Position numbers and translations under genes: made by a program
The notes under the pieces: model-generated
Seen by the model: the letters and a program-made list of their open reading frames with translations, nothing else
Told to the model about the DNA's origin: nothing
Database searches by the model: none
Assembly (NCBI GenBank): GCA_946803715.1
Contig: CAMPET010000020.1
Location: 506,398 to 570,397, forward strand
Length of the DNA: 64,000 nt
Source: Beroe ovata
Taxonomy: Eukaryota > Ctenophora > Nuda > Beroida > Beroidae
Reading direction: 5' to 3'
Shown here: one piece after another, positions 11,701 to 21,764 of the stretch
Layout: each line of letters starts with the position of its first letter
Position numbering within the stretch: position 1 is the stretch's first letter

Positions 11701-14700
11701 CATTGTCCGCTTTGCCAATGATATGGTCCGGGCTGAGGCTGTGTGTGACACCCTGGCAAAGCCCATGTCAGATATAGAGAAACAACACCTACGCCGTGTC
11801 TTCCATCGGGCGTTCGGTGTGCATCCTCGAGGTACGTGTTCAAGATTGTGTGGTGATTTGATGGTCTGACAATCCTGTTCGAGGGATATTCCTCATTCTA
11901 TGAACTCGCAGCTATCAACTATCACCTGTCTCAAACTGCACCTCTGGCACGACGCCAAATTATCCTGAAACTTGGAATCGATCCAAATGAGATTCTCAGC
12001 GCGGCTGAGGTTTGGACGGGCCTCTACAAGACTGAGGACATTGAGAATCAGGAGGGCAAGATGAACACTGAGGCGCTCGAGAGCGACAAGGTTTGTGTGT
12101 CTGTGTCTGTATGCGTGTGACTGTGTGTCTGTATGCGTGCGTCTGTGAATTTGTATCTGTGTTAGTGTGTGTCTGTGTGTTTGTATCTGTGTTAGTGCGT
12201 TTCTGTGTTTGTGTTGACTGTCAACCCGGACTATTTCCCAGTGTCAGTCCCCGTATATCGACTGTCGGAACAGACCGAAGGACGTTTGTGATCGTGGTCT
12301 CTGTCGGCGATGCTGTGTCGACTTTGGGCGGAAAATGGGTGCTGATTGTTACGGACACATGCTTTTCTTCACTGAGGGAGATTTCAGTGACACGGAATGT
12401 GTGAGTAAGAAATCGAATAACGAACCTAAGTGTGATTCGAACAAAGTCACATGTCAAACAGCTCCTCGGGGAAGCGAGATAGAGCCAACATTTTCTCCGG
12501 ATTTATGATCTCGGTGACATGAATTTGATCCTCACTGTCCCGGTTTAGTCGTGATAGTAGAGCTTCAATGATCCTAACCTCTTCTTTATCAGGACAACCC
12601 CGTGAATAAGAGACGGGATCTTGGCATGGTTCCAAAAATTAACTTCCCCTACTTTAAACCTCGTGTTACCCTGTACGGTGAACCTAATCTAGACGAGGCT
12701 ATCAGGAGCAAATGCAGGTAAACACTCTCACGACAGCATCTTCCGCCGATGTACAAAACGGCTTTTATCACAATGTCGATATTTTTGAATCACTTACTCG
12801 ATTATTAATGCTAGGTATCAGCGTATTGATTGCGACCCCTCGTTTCACATACAAGACACTCACTTGATGAAGCTGGTCAACAAGTTTGGTACAGATATGC
12901 GTGCTCTTTCAATTGGGAGCAAAGAAACAAGTAAGTGTGAGCTACCATTCACTCGAAAATTCGAGTATAACTTGGCTCCTTTCCTACACGCCCAAACACT
13001 GCTGTTATGCTTACTAAAGATTGAACGTCAGTACTCAATGCTCAGAATTGAGTGTTCGACCCTACTATAAACGATCTTTTCTCCCAGAAGCGGGGTTAAA
13101 GCTCACAAATAAGAGCCTGGCTGAGATAGCCAAATGCCGGAATCTGCACAAGTTATCACTGGAGTGTTGTGTGAACATGGACGATGCGACTTTCAAGAGG
13201 ATTTTGGAGGGGTGTCCCAAACTCAAATACCTCGAGGTGAGTAAATTATCGTTCCATTTAGTGGTTTACTCTCATCATTGGTTGTATAGTGGTCGTTCCA
13301 CTCGTCGTGGGTTGTACTGTGGTCGTGCCAATGGTTGTGCATCATGGGTCGCGCAATATGATGATGATTGCGCAATACTATGTAAATCCTGCATTTCTGC
13401 TGCTGCAATGCCCTCTTGTTTGATGATGGCATACAAGTAGATGCAATCACAGACCTAATACCTTGATTACAAGTGCTCCTGAGAAGTACTACTCCTTTAC
13501 CAATATTGTCAATTATTATAGAGCATCACCACCGATTGCAACAGCTAATCACCATGTCACGTGATAATCACAATATCACGTGACGTTGTGGTGTCCGTGT
13601 GGTGTTTGCTCATTGGTCAAGCCATCAGGAGCACATCACACCATTCAATACTGCTCCACTATATAACCTGAAGATATCATTGTGCACGGGCAGTACAACA
13701 GTGCTATCACTCTGATATTCATTCGAATTGGGTCACTTATCACTAGGAAGCATGACAAATTTATTGCTATTTAATCACATCGTAAATAATAATATCGTTG
13801 ATATAATAACAATAATAATGCTCGTTACAGCAGTATATAACTGTAACTCATCAGTCTGTTTCCAGTAGCACTGAGTAAATTCACAGAATCGCGGTATTTA
13901 GACAATGTTGTGCTATGTGATAACCGGTTTTCAAACCGTCTACTTGATTTGGATCGCTGCTGCGGTTCTGTGGGCTCTAGTGGAGTATCTATGGCGCAAG
14001 TTTGGACTACGGAATATTGCGGTAGGGCTCTGCTCTGGTCCCTCTGAGGACGTCATTGGTGGTAACCCAGTGCTGGTTGCCAAGGAGATACACCAGAATA
14101 CCACCCTACCACAAATGAAGAGAGAGTGGTTCTCGATTAACGATACCACCGCTCGATTGTTCGTTGCATACTTCGCATTTTGCTTTGCAATGATATCGAA
14201 ACCCTTTTCCTTCATCCACTTTACATTGATCTACCAACGCACGTTTTCTGGATTGATCAATGCATTGGTGAGTGTACTACTCCTCCCTTTTCTACCGGCG
14301 ATGATTCTCTTCAAGACACTGTACCAGAAAAACCTCTCATTTCTTCCTATGCTAAATGTTGACGATCATAACCTCGAGTCTCTGAGGTTCTTTTCCAACA
14401 ATCTGAGCCCTATCAACAGCCTACTCTACGACTATTCCCAACAATTTTCTAACTACATCGGCAATTTCTACATCCTAGGTCCTTGCCCCGACGCGATACA
14501 GACCATGTATTGGGACACTGATAAAACTACAAAGTTATTCTGGCGGGAAAAGTTGCGGGCTTGCGGGGCACGAATTCCCCTAGAGCTTGGGATTTGGGAT
14601 GGCACCGTGCTGGATGTGAAGGGGGATATAATGACGTGTGACGGGGTTGTGATCAAAGTTGCTAACTCCTGCATGGGTGTCGGTGACATGTTCCTAAAAC

Positions 14701-17700
14701 GGAACGTCGACTATTCGCGTGTCGATGATCTGTGGGATGTGTTCAAAGAGAAGTATCCGAATACCAAATGTCTCCTCCTGGAGCTGGTCCGACCCATGGA
14801 CTCCCTGGGTGTACACTCTCTCGACATTCTAACTGCCCGTGACAACACCGGCAGGTACCAGCTTGTGGATGTTGTCCTTTGGGCCGGGTCGAAGTCAGAT
14901 ACCTCTCACGGAGCGACCTCCGCGTACATGGTCGACCCAAAGTCAGAGCTATCCTGCTCTCTGGGTCGCTGGTACAACCCCAACTTCACTACCTCCGACC
15001 CTGGTGGACTAGGGGTAAAGTACCCCGGTGTTGGTAAAGCTGTGACCACTGCACTGCACACACATCGCAACCTCCCCTACCCGTGGCTCAATGTGGTTGG
15101 GTGGGACTGCATGGTGCTGGAGGATGGCTCGGTGGTGTTTTTCGAGGGTAACCTGGCCGCGTGGAGGTTTCCCAGGAGACTCTTTCTATCGTGGAGGAAC
15201 TTTGCGTACTTTGTTTCGTACATAAGCTGGGTGGGAGCGTGAAGTGGTGACCGGAGTGTTGAACCGTGAATTGCTTGAGGCGGCTGTCATTGGCGTAATG
15301 ATTATTTGTGTAGCGTATTTATTATTTTGTGGTAGCGATTCTATCATTAATCAACGCTGAGAGTTATCGCTACGTTAGTTAAACATTGTCAGTGGAACGA
15401 GGCTTCAATTTCATTTTGAAATTTCATTCCTTGATGCATCAGGCGACTTCAAGTTAAACAAAAATTTTCATTCAGAATAATTGTTTAAAAAGTTTTATGT
15501 GAATTACATTGAGCCCCCATTTCGGATAGAATAAAAATAAAACGTGATAGAGATGAATTAATAAAGAAAAATATCGTACCACTGTAAAATTGTGAAACTG
15601 TTCTGAAGGATAGAAAATTGAAGTTCCAGCTCTACTCTTCCTCCATCTCATAATTCTCCGGATCCACCTGCTTGTACTTCTTACTTCCCTTCCTAGTCTC
15701 AACATCCCTGGGAGTCTCCGGGATCTTCTTGTCGGTTGTTTCGGGTTGGAAAAACACAGCCAGAGCAATGAGGAGGGTGGCTATGGCGAATATAGCCTGC
15801 ACAACCCGTCTATCAGTGACGTCATAGAGAAGACTGGTGTACGGACCGATAAAACTGCCGATTCTAGCGGCGCTGGAGCTGAGCGACATGATCATGCCCC
15901 TGTGTGATGTCGGGGAAATCTCGCTCGTGTAGAGGTAGAGGAGAGCGAATGCGGCGGATGTGCCGATACTGCCGATCAGACACGCGATGTACTCGAGTGT
16001 CCAGTTATCGGAGAGCCGGACATCGGGCATCGCCAGGAGGTTGCACGCCACCCCGCAGAGGAGGAACAGATACAGGGATCGCTTCCTGCCAAGGAGTTTA
16101 CAAGCGGGGATGGTTAGGCTGAACGCGATGAGTTTACTCAGAGCATCTAGGAAATAGCTCATGTACAGCTCTTTGGAGATCTTGTTCCAGCCGAATGAGA
16201 ATCCGTAGAAGAGGGCAGCTACAATAAACCAGCACAACATCGAACGGAGGGTTTCTTTCAGCATTGTCGGATACGCCCGGAAATCTCCAATCTGTTTCCA
16301 GTAGTTCTGCCTCCGTTCTTCGTAAACCAGCTTCATGTCATCGAATGAGGTTTCGTTGTTACAGAGTCTCGAGTAGCTTGTCAGGGTTTTCCTGGCCTGC
16401 TCTTCCTGACCTCTGACCAGGGAGAATCGGGGAGAGACTGGAAGTAGCAGTAGAGGAATCGCACTAACTATATCCAGGATTCCTTGTGTCATGAAGATGT
16501 ACCGCCAATCAGTGATCAGGTACGCAATACCCACTACTATCAGATACCCAACCGCCCAGACGTCGAGTGAGATAGCACTGACGGACTCTCGTAGGGAACT
16601 AGGGGAGAACTCGAAAATCCAGCAATATGCCCCAGTGAAATTGATAAACTGGCCGAACCCCTGGAATACTCTGATGGCGAGTAAAACCTCATAACTGGGA
16701 GTCCATGTACCGATAATGGATGCTACCCCAGCTATCAAAACCCCGGCAATTGCCCCATTCTTCCTTCCCACTTGGTCAAATATGGCAGTAGAAGAGAGAA
16801 GACCCAGGAATGCACCGATGAAGAAGAAGCTAGATGCAACAGTTAGTTTGGATGCAGTTCCGCAGTAAAACTCCCATTCCATTGAGAAGCTTGTCCTCGT
16901 GGAAGTCCAGTTGAAGTCAATACCCGCTACAAGGTCATTGTCACACATGTGCTTCTCTGTGTAGAACTCTCGTGTGGAATTGGCGTTTTCCAGCAGGTGG
17001 AAACATCGGTCCGACACGCACTCCCATTCTGTGTAGGGAATGAAACCTGTGAACACGGTGAGATATGTGTCACCGGCCGTTGTGTACATTGTTAACAATG
17101 CCACTGTCAACACCAACACCATCTTGAAGTTGACATCAGTTGCAATCTTGTCAACAGCATCGTTAACAGTTAGTGGCTGGTCTTGGTCCTCCATGAATAG
17201 CTGATGGAAAGAATATTTCTTTAAAATAACATCTGGTTTGTGCGAATAGAAACAATGGGAAACAATCGAAGGTGAAGTAAAGCGAAATGATATCTCAACC
17301 ATGCAAGGTTCAAAGATATCAAACTCACGATAACCAAATTTGGAACGAACGGGAAATTTTTGGTTGACACATAATCCTCCCATTCCTTTGAAATGTACAC
17401 TGGTTCCCGCTAAATTGAATTATCATACGAGAATTGTACGCTCTATAACAACAAGTTTGGTATTCAAACATATTCAGAAAATTATTCCATTACGAATCTG
17501 CAGGAAGTGGTAATGTATATTTCACTTTTTAAATCATGTTTATTCTTAATTATGCTTACACAGGTTTCTGGTTGTCATAAACACTCTGGAAAACTGACTA
17601 ACTCCTGCCTGCAACATCTGTTTAACGAACCTAATCAGATACAGTATCTAAACATCGAATTTCAGCGAGGTAACACCATGTTATTCGATTACCCCTCTTT

Positions 17701-17895
17701 TGACAATTTATGAATTTATAGTCTACCTTCCTCAATTCCCCCCTCACACACACACACACACACACANNNNNNNNNNNNNNNNNNNNNNNNNNNNNNNNNN
17801 NNNNNNNNNNNNNNNNNNNNNNNNNNNNNNNNNNNNNNNNNNNNNNNNNNNNNNNNNNNNNNNNNNNNNNNNNNNNNNNNNNNNNNNNNNGTGTT

Positions 17896-17939
<44 letters not shown>

Positions 17940-18875
17940 TACACACAGTACACACAAAGTACACACACACATACACACACACACACACACACGCACAGAT
18001 ATATCGGCCGAGATTCTCTCCCGACTGAAACGTCGGAGACCGGCCCTGGTCACGTGTGACGTGTACACCAATGAGAAGAGAACAGCGGAGAGTCAGATGC
18101 AACACATGATCAGACAGCTGACAGAGTTGACCCCTAGCGAGGGAGGCGAGGAGATTATTTCCAGGTTTCTACACCTCAGCTACATTTTTCATCCCTAATC
18201 CGATACCTACCTTGCCTCTAAATTGGAGTTCCCCACTTACTGACCCTCTCTGTATACTCACTTACATAAGATTAAGGGCCCTCCCCCGATTAACTCCTAT
18301 TGTATGTTTATCTTTCTCTCAGTTCTGATTATAGTGACGAGGACGATCATTTGACGACAGCTGAACGACTTAGCAAGGAAGCAGACGAGGTAAGATAGGG
18401 TTGTAGGTGAGGAATGAGCCCTGTCGCTTCTCTTTCACACATTGCAATGCTAAGTCTTATTTCTCTCGTTGTATTGTTTCACTCTGCAACCTTTGATGTC
18501 CAAGTGACAGATACCTCTCTTTCTCGCAGATAATATCTAAGTTCAGTCCGGAGTGTAATTTCGCAATGGGGTCAAAGCCAGGGTCACGCCCAGCGTTCCT
18601 GGACAATATCATAGAAGAGGAGAGTGAGGGTGGAGCATGCGGGTTTACTGCGTCAGAGTGTGATGAGCTGCTTGCGCAGGGTCAGTATTGCTTGTGTAGT
18701 TGAGTTAGACAGTGTTACGCTTGCGCAGTGTGAGTTAGCCAATGTAACGCTTGCGCAGGGCGATGTATAATTCTGTGATGATCGGCTGATTTGACTTTCA
18801 GGTGTCAAGCCGTGGGAGGATGGTGCAGCTGAGGTTCTTGGAGTTCTGAACGGGGATTGGGCAGACTGTTCATGA
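8788..18875 (+). CDS. CCCH zinc-finger / leucine-rich-repeat protein, 19 exons, hosts two nested genes
   Basis: Exons: 8788-8955, 9044-9214, 9294-9391, 9483-9622, 9956-10062, 10214-10326, 10476-10596, 10937-10996, 11651-11831, 11912-12090, 12242-12400, 12593-12717, 12815-12930, 13088-13236, 17564-17669, 17999-18164, 18323-18389, 18530-18680, 18802-18875. Phases agree except at exon 8/9, where the frame needs one base more than the canonical donor gives. The product is about 816 residues. Residues 10-28 and 33-51 are two CX7CX5CX3H fingers, usually RNA-binding. About 70-440 is an unrecognised, mainly helical region. Residues 447-485 form a Cys cluster (C447, C454, C462, C467, C470, C471, C482, H485). 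Residues about 555-670 are LRR_CC-type repeats (LSLECCVNMDDATFKRIL; CPKLKYLE continuing into VSGCHKHSGKLTNSCLQHL across intron 14). The C-terminus is acidic. I do not recognise this architecture; LRR_CC repeats often occur in F-box substrate receptors, but no F-box was seen. A possible poly(A) signal ATTAAA is at 19023. Confidence 0.8.
13905..15242 (+). CDS. Intronless ATP-grasp-like membrane protein nested in intron 14 of the zinc-finger/LRR gene
   Basis: A single frame of 445 residues with no introns. Residues about 3-24 are a hydrophobic helix, and more hydrophobic segments lie at about 83-105 and 116-140, so the N-terminal third is probably membrane-anchored. The remainder resembles ATP-grasp ligases: a DGVVIKVANSCMGVGDMFLK segment (about 246-265) like the nucleotide-binding lysine/glycine loop, LLLELVRP (about 289-296) where the ATP-clamping Glu usually sits, and GWDCMVLEDG followed by VFFEGN (about 400-415), like the metal-binding Glu/Asn end of the fold. 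The closest family I can suggest is the sugar-transfer-associated ATP-grasp group (inference). Substrate is unknown. It lies on the same strand as its host gene, converges with the SLC22-type gene, and has GC-richer codons than its surroundings. Confidence 0.65.
   Translation: MLCYVITGFQTVYLIWIAAAVLWALVEYLWRKFGLRNIAVGLCSGPSEDVIGGNPVLVAKEIHQNTTLPQMKREWFSINDTTARLFVAYFAFCFAMISKPFSFIHFTLIYQRTFSGLINALVSVLLLPFLPAMILFKTLYQKNLSFLPMLNVDDHNLESLRFFSNNLSPINSLLYDYSQQFSNYIGNFYILGPCPDAIQTMYWDTDKTTKLFWREKLRACGARIPLELGIWDGTVLDVKGDIMTCDGVVIKVANSCMGVGDMFLKRNVDYSRVDDLWDVFKEKYPNTKCLLLELVRPMDSLGVHSLDILTARDNTGRYQLVDVVLWAGSKSDTSHGATSAYMVDPKSELSCSLGRWYNPNFTTSDPGGLGVKYPGVGKAVTTALHTHRNLPYPWLNVVGWDCMVLEDGSVVFFEGNLAAWRFPRRLFLSWRNFAYFVSYISWVGA
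15530..15535 (+). promoter_or_regulatory. Probable poly(A) signal of the nested ATP-grasp-like gene
   Basis: AATAAA lies 288 nt after the stop codon of the plus-strand gene and about 100 nt before the stop of the convergent SLC22-type gene. The two 3' untranslated regions therefore probably lie close together or overlap. Confidence 0.4.
15632..17194 (-). CDS. SLC22-type organic ion transporter, intronless, nested in intron 14 of the zinc-finger/LRR gene
   Basis: Major facilitator of the organic cation/anion/carnitine class: a 12-helix plasma-membrane carrier of small charged organic molecules. I start at ATG 17194 (MEDQDQPLTV), giving 520 residues. The frame stays open 63 codons further upstream, but that part lacks family resemblance. 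Helix 1 is at about 24-45. The long extracellular loop to helix 2 (about 50-112) carries several cysteines and N-glycosylation sites (NST, NWT), as is typical. The helix 2/3 loop has DQVGRKNGA, after helix 6 comes SPRFSLVRGQEEQARK (compare SPRWL in the family), and the second half has GRKRSLY and YTSEISPTSHRGM. The tail is charged and ends in EMEEE. Substrate cannot be assigned. The gene is antisense to its host and convergent with the ATP-grasp-like gene. Confidence 0.9.
   Translation of the reverse strand: MEDQDQPLTVNDAVDKIATDVNFKMVLVLTVALLTMYTTAGDTYLTVFTGFIPYTEWECVSDRCFHLLENANSTREFYTEKHMCDNDLVAGIDFNWTSTRTSFSMEWEFYCGTASKLTVASSFFFIGAFLGLLSSTAIFDQVGRKNGAIAGVLIAGVASIIGTWTPSYEVLLAIRVFQGFGQFINFTGAYCWIFEFSPSSLRESVSAISLDVWAVGYLIVVGIAYLITDWRYIFMTQGILDIVSAIPLLLLPVSPRFSLVRGQEEQARKTLTSYSRLCNNETSFDDMKLVYEERRQNYWKQIGDFRAYPTMLKETLRSMLCWFIVAALFYGFSFGWNKISKELYMSYFLDALSKLIAFSLTIPACKLLGRKRSLYLFLLCGVACNLLAMPDVRLSDNWTLEYIACLIGSIGTSAAFALLYLYTSEISPTSHRGMIMSLSSSAARIGSFIGPYTSLLYDVTDRRVVQAIFAIATLLIALAVFFQPETTDKKIPETPRDVETRKGSKKYKQVDPENYEMEEE
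17744..17998. repeat. (CA)n microsatellite with a 124-base N gap
   Basis: Runs of CA flank Ns at 17767-17890; the right flank continues as (CA)n to the exon-16 acceptor at 17998. The tract lies in intron 15 of the zinc-finger/LRR gene and supplies the sequence just before the acceptor (ACGCACAG|AT). The gap length may be nominal. Poly-Val/Cys frames here are not genes. Confidence 0.95.
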
Positions 18876-19834
18876 GAGTCTTATCGCGATGAGGTCAGGT
18901 GATTTGGATGGCCACGTGACAAGATGTCAATTGGTCACGTGACAATGCTGCACGTGTGATGGTAACGCGCGCGCTTCCCACCTCGTATTTTAACATAGCT
19001 AATCCCGTGCTCGGAATTGAGCATTAAAACTCTCTGGGATGATCATAACTTCGGACTGTGACTATTTTATTCGACATACCGCACAAAAAGGTGCGTGTAA
19101 AATGTTTGAAAGTATTTAATTGTAGTTAAGTTTTAGTCAAGGTATGGACAATAGACATACACTAACTGCATGTCTATGAATAATTTATTACATTAAGGTA
19201 TTAATTATCAATATGAGTGTCTAAGCTATCATAATCATAGACTGTATACAAAGCGAACTATAATCCGATCGAAATAAGTTTTACAGCAAAGCTTGTAGAC
19301 TGGTAGGAGGCTTATCACAATACCACCATTCAATGCGGAAAGTCCTTATAGTTTAGTAATAATAGGTACACGCGTGTTATTCAATCTTCCCTGGCACCCC
19401 ACCTACCCTTTCAGCCTCCACTAAATGTAGATGTGGCGAAATTATAGCAAAACATATTTCGATAGTTTCTCAGCAGATTACCAGCAATTAGGGTGATTTT
19501 TTTACTTTCACTTTGAACCCTTTAAAATTAATCCCTGATACCACTTCAGTAGTGTTTTCAAATCCTCGCATATCGGTATAAGTTGTGAGAAAAAGAAAGA
19601 GTATGAGTGCTACTCATCCTCAATAGCGAACAGCAGTGGTACTGGTAATCCGATTGGAATGAATTTGAAGAAAAGCTCTAAGATGTAATCTTATTCTTAT
19701 CCATATTGTGTGCGTGTAACTTATGACTGTAACATGTATAAGTAACACGTTATATTTATGATCAATTACTTTTGAATAAAGTTTGGAAATAAAGCATTGG
19801 CAACTCCCTTCATAATCTTCATAATTTATAGAAA
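18876..19834. other. 3' flank of zinc-finger/LRR gene, intergenic
   Basis: Three CACGTG hexamers cluster within about 40 bp near 18913-18956 (GCCACGTGAC, GTCACGTGAC, GCACGTGTG). A possible poly(A) signal ATTAAA is at 19023-19028. The rest is AT-rich and without recognisable coding sequence. Confidence 0.5.
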
Positions 19835-20054
19835 CTTCACTTGGGTAAACAGTGTTTCGTTTATGATAATTATATCTGGACTCTGGAGCAGTCGATGAAA
19901 TTGATACAGTTCTCATCCATGGCGATGCTAAGCTGCAGTAGGCGGGTACTGGTAGTTGTCAGATTTTGTCTTAATCTAGCATAACCTCTCAGTCTCAACC
20001 TCTGTTTCTAGCGCGCGCGCTTTCATAATCTAAATCATCTGTTCCCGCGCTGCG

Positions 20055-20138
20055 TTGCCGGATGTTATATCTGTCCACTGTTTCTTGCGCGCGCGCCGCG
20101 CGCAAGAAACAGTCTAGTGGACAGATAACATCCGGCAA
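20055..20138. mobile_element. 84-bp TTGCCGG hairpin element (MITE-like)
   Basis: The element starts TTGCCGGATGTTATATCTGT, has a GCGCGC centre and ends with the near-perfect inverse complement ACAGATAACATCCGGCAA. The heptamer CGCTGCG occurs on both sides: directly left, and one base after the right end. This fits a target-site duplication. No coding capacity. Confidence 0.8.
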
Positions 20139-20239
20139 ACGCTGCGTGACCCAAATACTCTGCGCGTCTCCGTGTTTTTTTCTACCACTGCACTTTTCAG
20201 TTCACTGCCCCTGTTCTACTCAGTGAACTGAAAAGTGCG

Positions 20240-20429
20240 TTGCCGGATGTTATCTGTCCGCTGTTTCTTATGCGCGCGGCGCGCGCCGTGCGCAAGAAAC
20301 AGTTGTCAGATGTTACCAATACCTGACCTGTTTCTTGCGCGCCTTCGATGAAGGCGCGCGCGCCGCGCGCGAGAAACTGAGGTCAGATAAAATCTGACAA
20401 AGAAACAGTGGACAGATAACATCCGGCAA
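20240..20429. mobile_element. 190-bp TTGCCGG hairpin element containing a second palindrome
   Basis: The ends are TTGCCGGATGTTATCTGTCC and its inverse complement. Inside lies a second inverted pair of the TTGTCAGAT / ATCTGACAA type around a GC-rich centre, so one hairpin has inserted into or fused with another. AAAGTGC flanks it at 20232-20238 and 20430-20436. The empty target with a single AAAGTGC is present in copy B at 21008-21014, which supports real insertion. Confidence 0.85.
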
Positions 20430-20686
20430 AAAGTGCAGTGGTAGAAAAAACCACGGAGAGTGTTTGGGTCACGCATGGCGCGGGAACACGCGCGCGCCTT
20501 TTATGTAAGCACGCGCGATCAGAGACACTATAAATATGAAATAGAGGTCAAATAAATATGACAGCACTTGCGGAGTATTTATGGGTCACGCACCGTGGGT
20601 GGGGACAATTGTTTTGAAAAAATAATAAATACCATTACTTAACAATGATAGTAATTTTTCGAGAATGCAACTGAATATTTGAGTTN

Positions 20687-21267
20687 CTTCACTTGGGTAA
20701 ACAGTGTTTCGTTTATGATTATTATATCTGGACTCTGGAGCAGTCGATGAAATTGATACAGTTCTCACCCATGGCGATGCTAAGCTGCAGTAGGCGGGTA
20801 CTGTAGTTGTCAGATTTTATCTTAATCTAGCATAACCTCTCAGTCTCAACCTCCATGTTTCTCGCGCGCGCGCTTTCATAATCAATAATCATCTGTTCCC
20901 GCGCTGCGTTGCCGGATGTTAAATCTGTCCACTGTTAAATCTGTGGACACTGGACAGATAAGTAACTGTGCACACGTTGCGCGCCCCTATTCTACTCAGT
21001 GAACTGAAAAGTGCAGTGGTAGAAAAAACCACGGAGACGCGCAGCGCGCGGAGTATTTGGGTCACGCAGCGCGGGAACACGCGCGCGCCTTTTATGTAGG
21101 CGCGCGCGATCAGAGACACTAAATAGAGGTCAAATAAATATGACAGCACTTGCGGAGTATTTATGGGTCACGCACCGTGGGTGGGGACAATTGTTTTGGA
21201 AAAATAATAAATAACATTACTTAACAATGATAGTAAATTTTCGAGAATGCAACTGAACATTTGAGTT
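20687..21267. repeat. Repeat block, short version (copy B), starting at a single N
   Basis: 581 bp starting at the base after N 20686 with CTTCACTTGGGTAAACAG. It matches copy A end to end but lacks the 190-bp hairpin insertion and carries a shrunken remnant of the 84-bp hairpin (about 20908-20965). It continues into unique sequence beyond 21267. It could be the other allele of copy A or a true tandem duplicate. Confidence 0.85.
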
Positions 21268-21764
21268 GATCCTCTGTCAAAATCATTCTATTCTATTCTA
21301 CCACTGTTACATATATCAACCGTGGAAGCAATTGCAGAGTTATCAGAAAAATGACTTTTCAGTTTTTGTACAGGACTCCCGTTATAACTTTGCAGTTGTG
21401 TTTTGAAATTCTCATTGAAATTTGCAGCATTGATAAGTATCCTGAAATATGCAAGAGATATGCAAGCTCCAAGCAAGATATGAACATTTACTTTTGTTCA
21501 CTAATTTTTGACACACCCTGTATAATGTACCAGCCAACATCAAAATGTATCAAAGGCACTATTGCAAGCAGTAGTACAAACTGTTTCAGTCAAAGTTGAG
21601 ATAGCAGTCAAATCAATGATATTGAAGGGATCGAATCTGAAATGTTTGGCTCAGTAGAGATTTTAAGAATTGAATATGGCCCAGGAGGCTTTTCTATCTG
21701 CAACAGGGAAGCAGTGTAAGGAGAGATGGTTGATTTGATTAACTTGTCTCATGCCTGTAGGACC
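21268..21764. other. 5' flank of the NEK7-type gene
   Basis: No coding sequence was assigned. The start codon at 21765 is preceded by CTGTAG|GACC, an acceptor-like site, so a non-coding first exon may lie in this stretch. Confidence 0.4.

Larger units (their letters stand above)
19835..20685. repeat. Repeat block, long version (copy A), ending at a single N
   Basis: Copy A (851 bp) runs from CTTCACTTGGGTAAACAG to GAATATTTGAGTT and stops at the lone N at 20686. Copy B at 20687-21267 begins and ends with the same sequence but is 270 bp shorter. Copy A contains two TTGCCGG hairpin elements (20055-20138 and 20240-20429) and a larger palindrome whose left arm at about 20141-20212 is the inverse complement of the sequence around 20222-20470. 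It encodes no protein. Confidence 0.85.

Noticed and set aside
13237-13440. Read-through of zinc-finger/LRR exon 14 to a stop at 13438
   Set aside because: A good donor GAG|GTGAGT follows KYLE, and the repeat is completed exactly by the exon at 17564. The read-through peptide has no LRR pattern. It could still represent a short alternative transcript.
17195-17383. 63 extra N-terminal codons of the SLC22-type frame
   Set aside because: They do not resemble the family N-terminus. MEDQDQPLTV at 17194 gives the usual distance to helix 1, so the upstream part is taken as 5' untranslated sequence.
17631-18105. Frames rich in Val/Cys across the (CA)n tract and N gap, also at 35.6 and 52.5 kb
   Set aside because: They are dinucleotide repeats translated through Ns and have no coding meaning.
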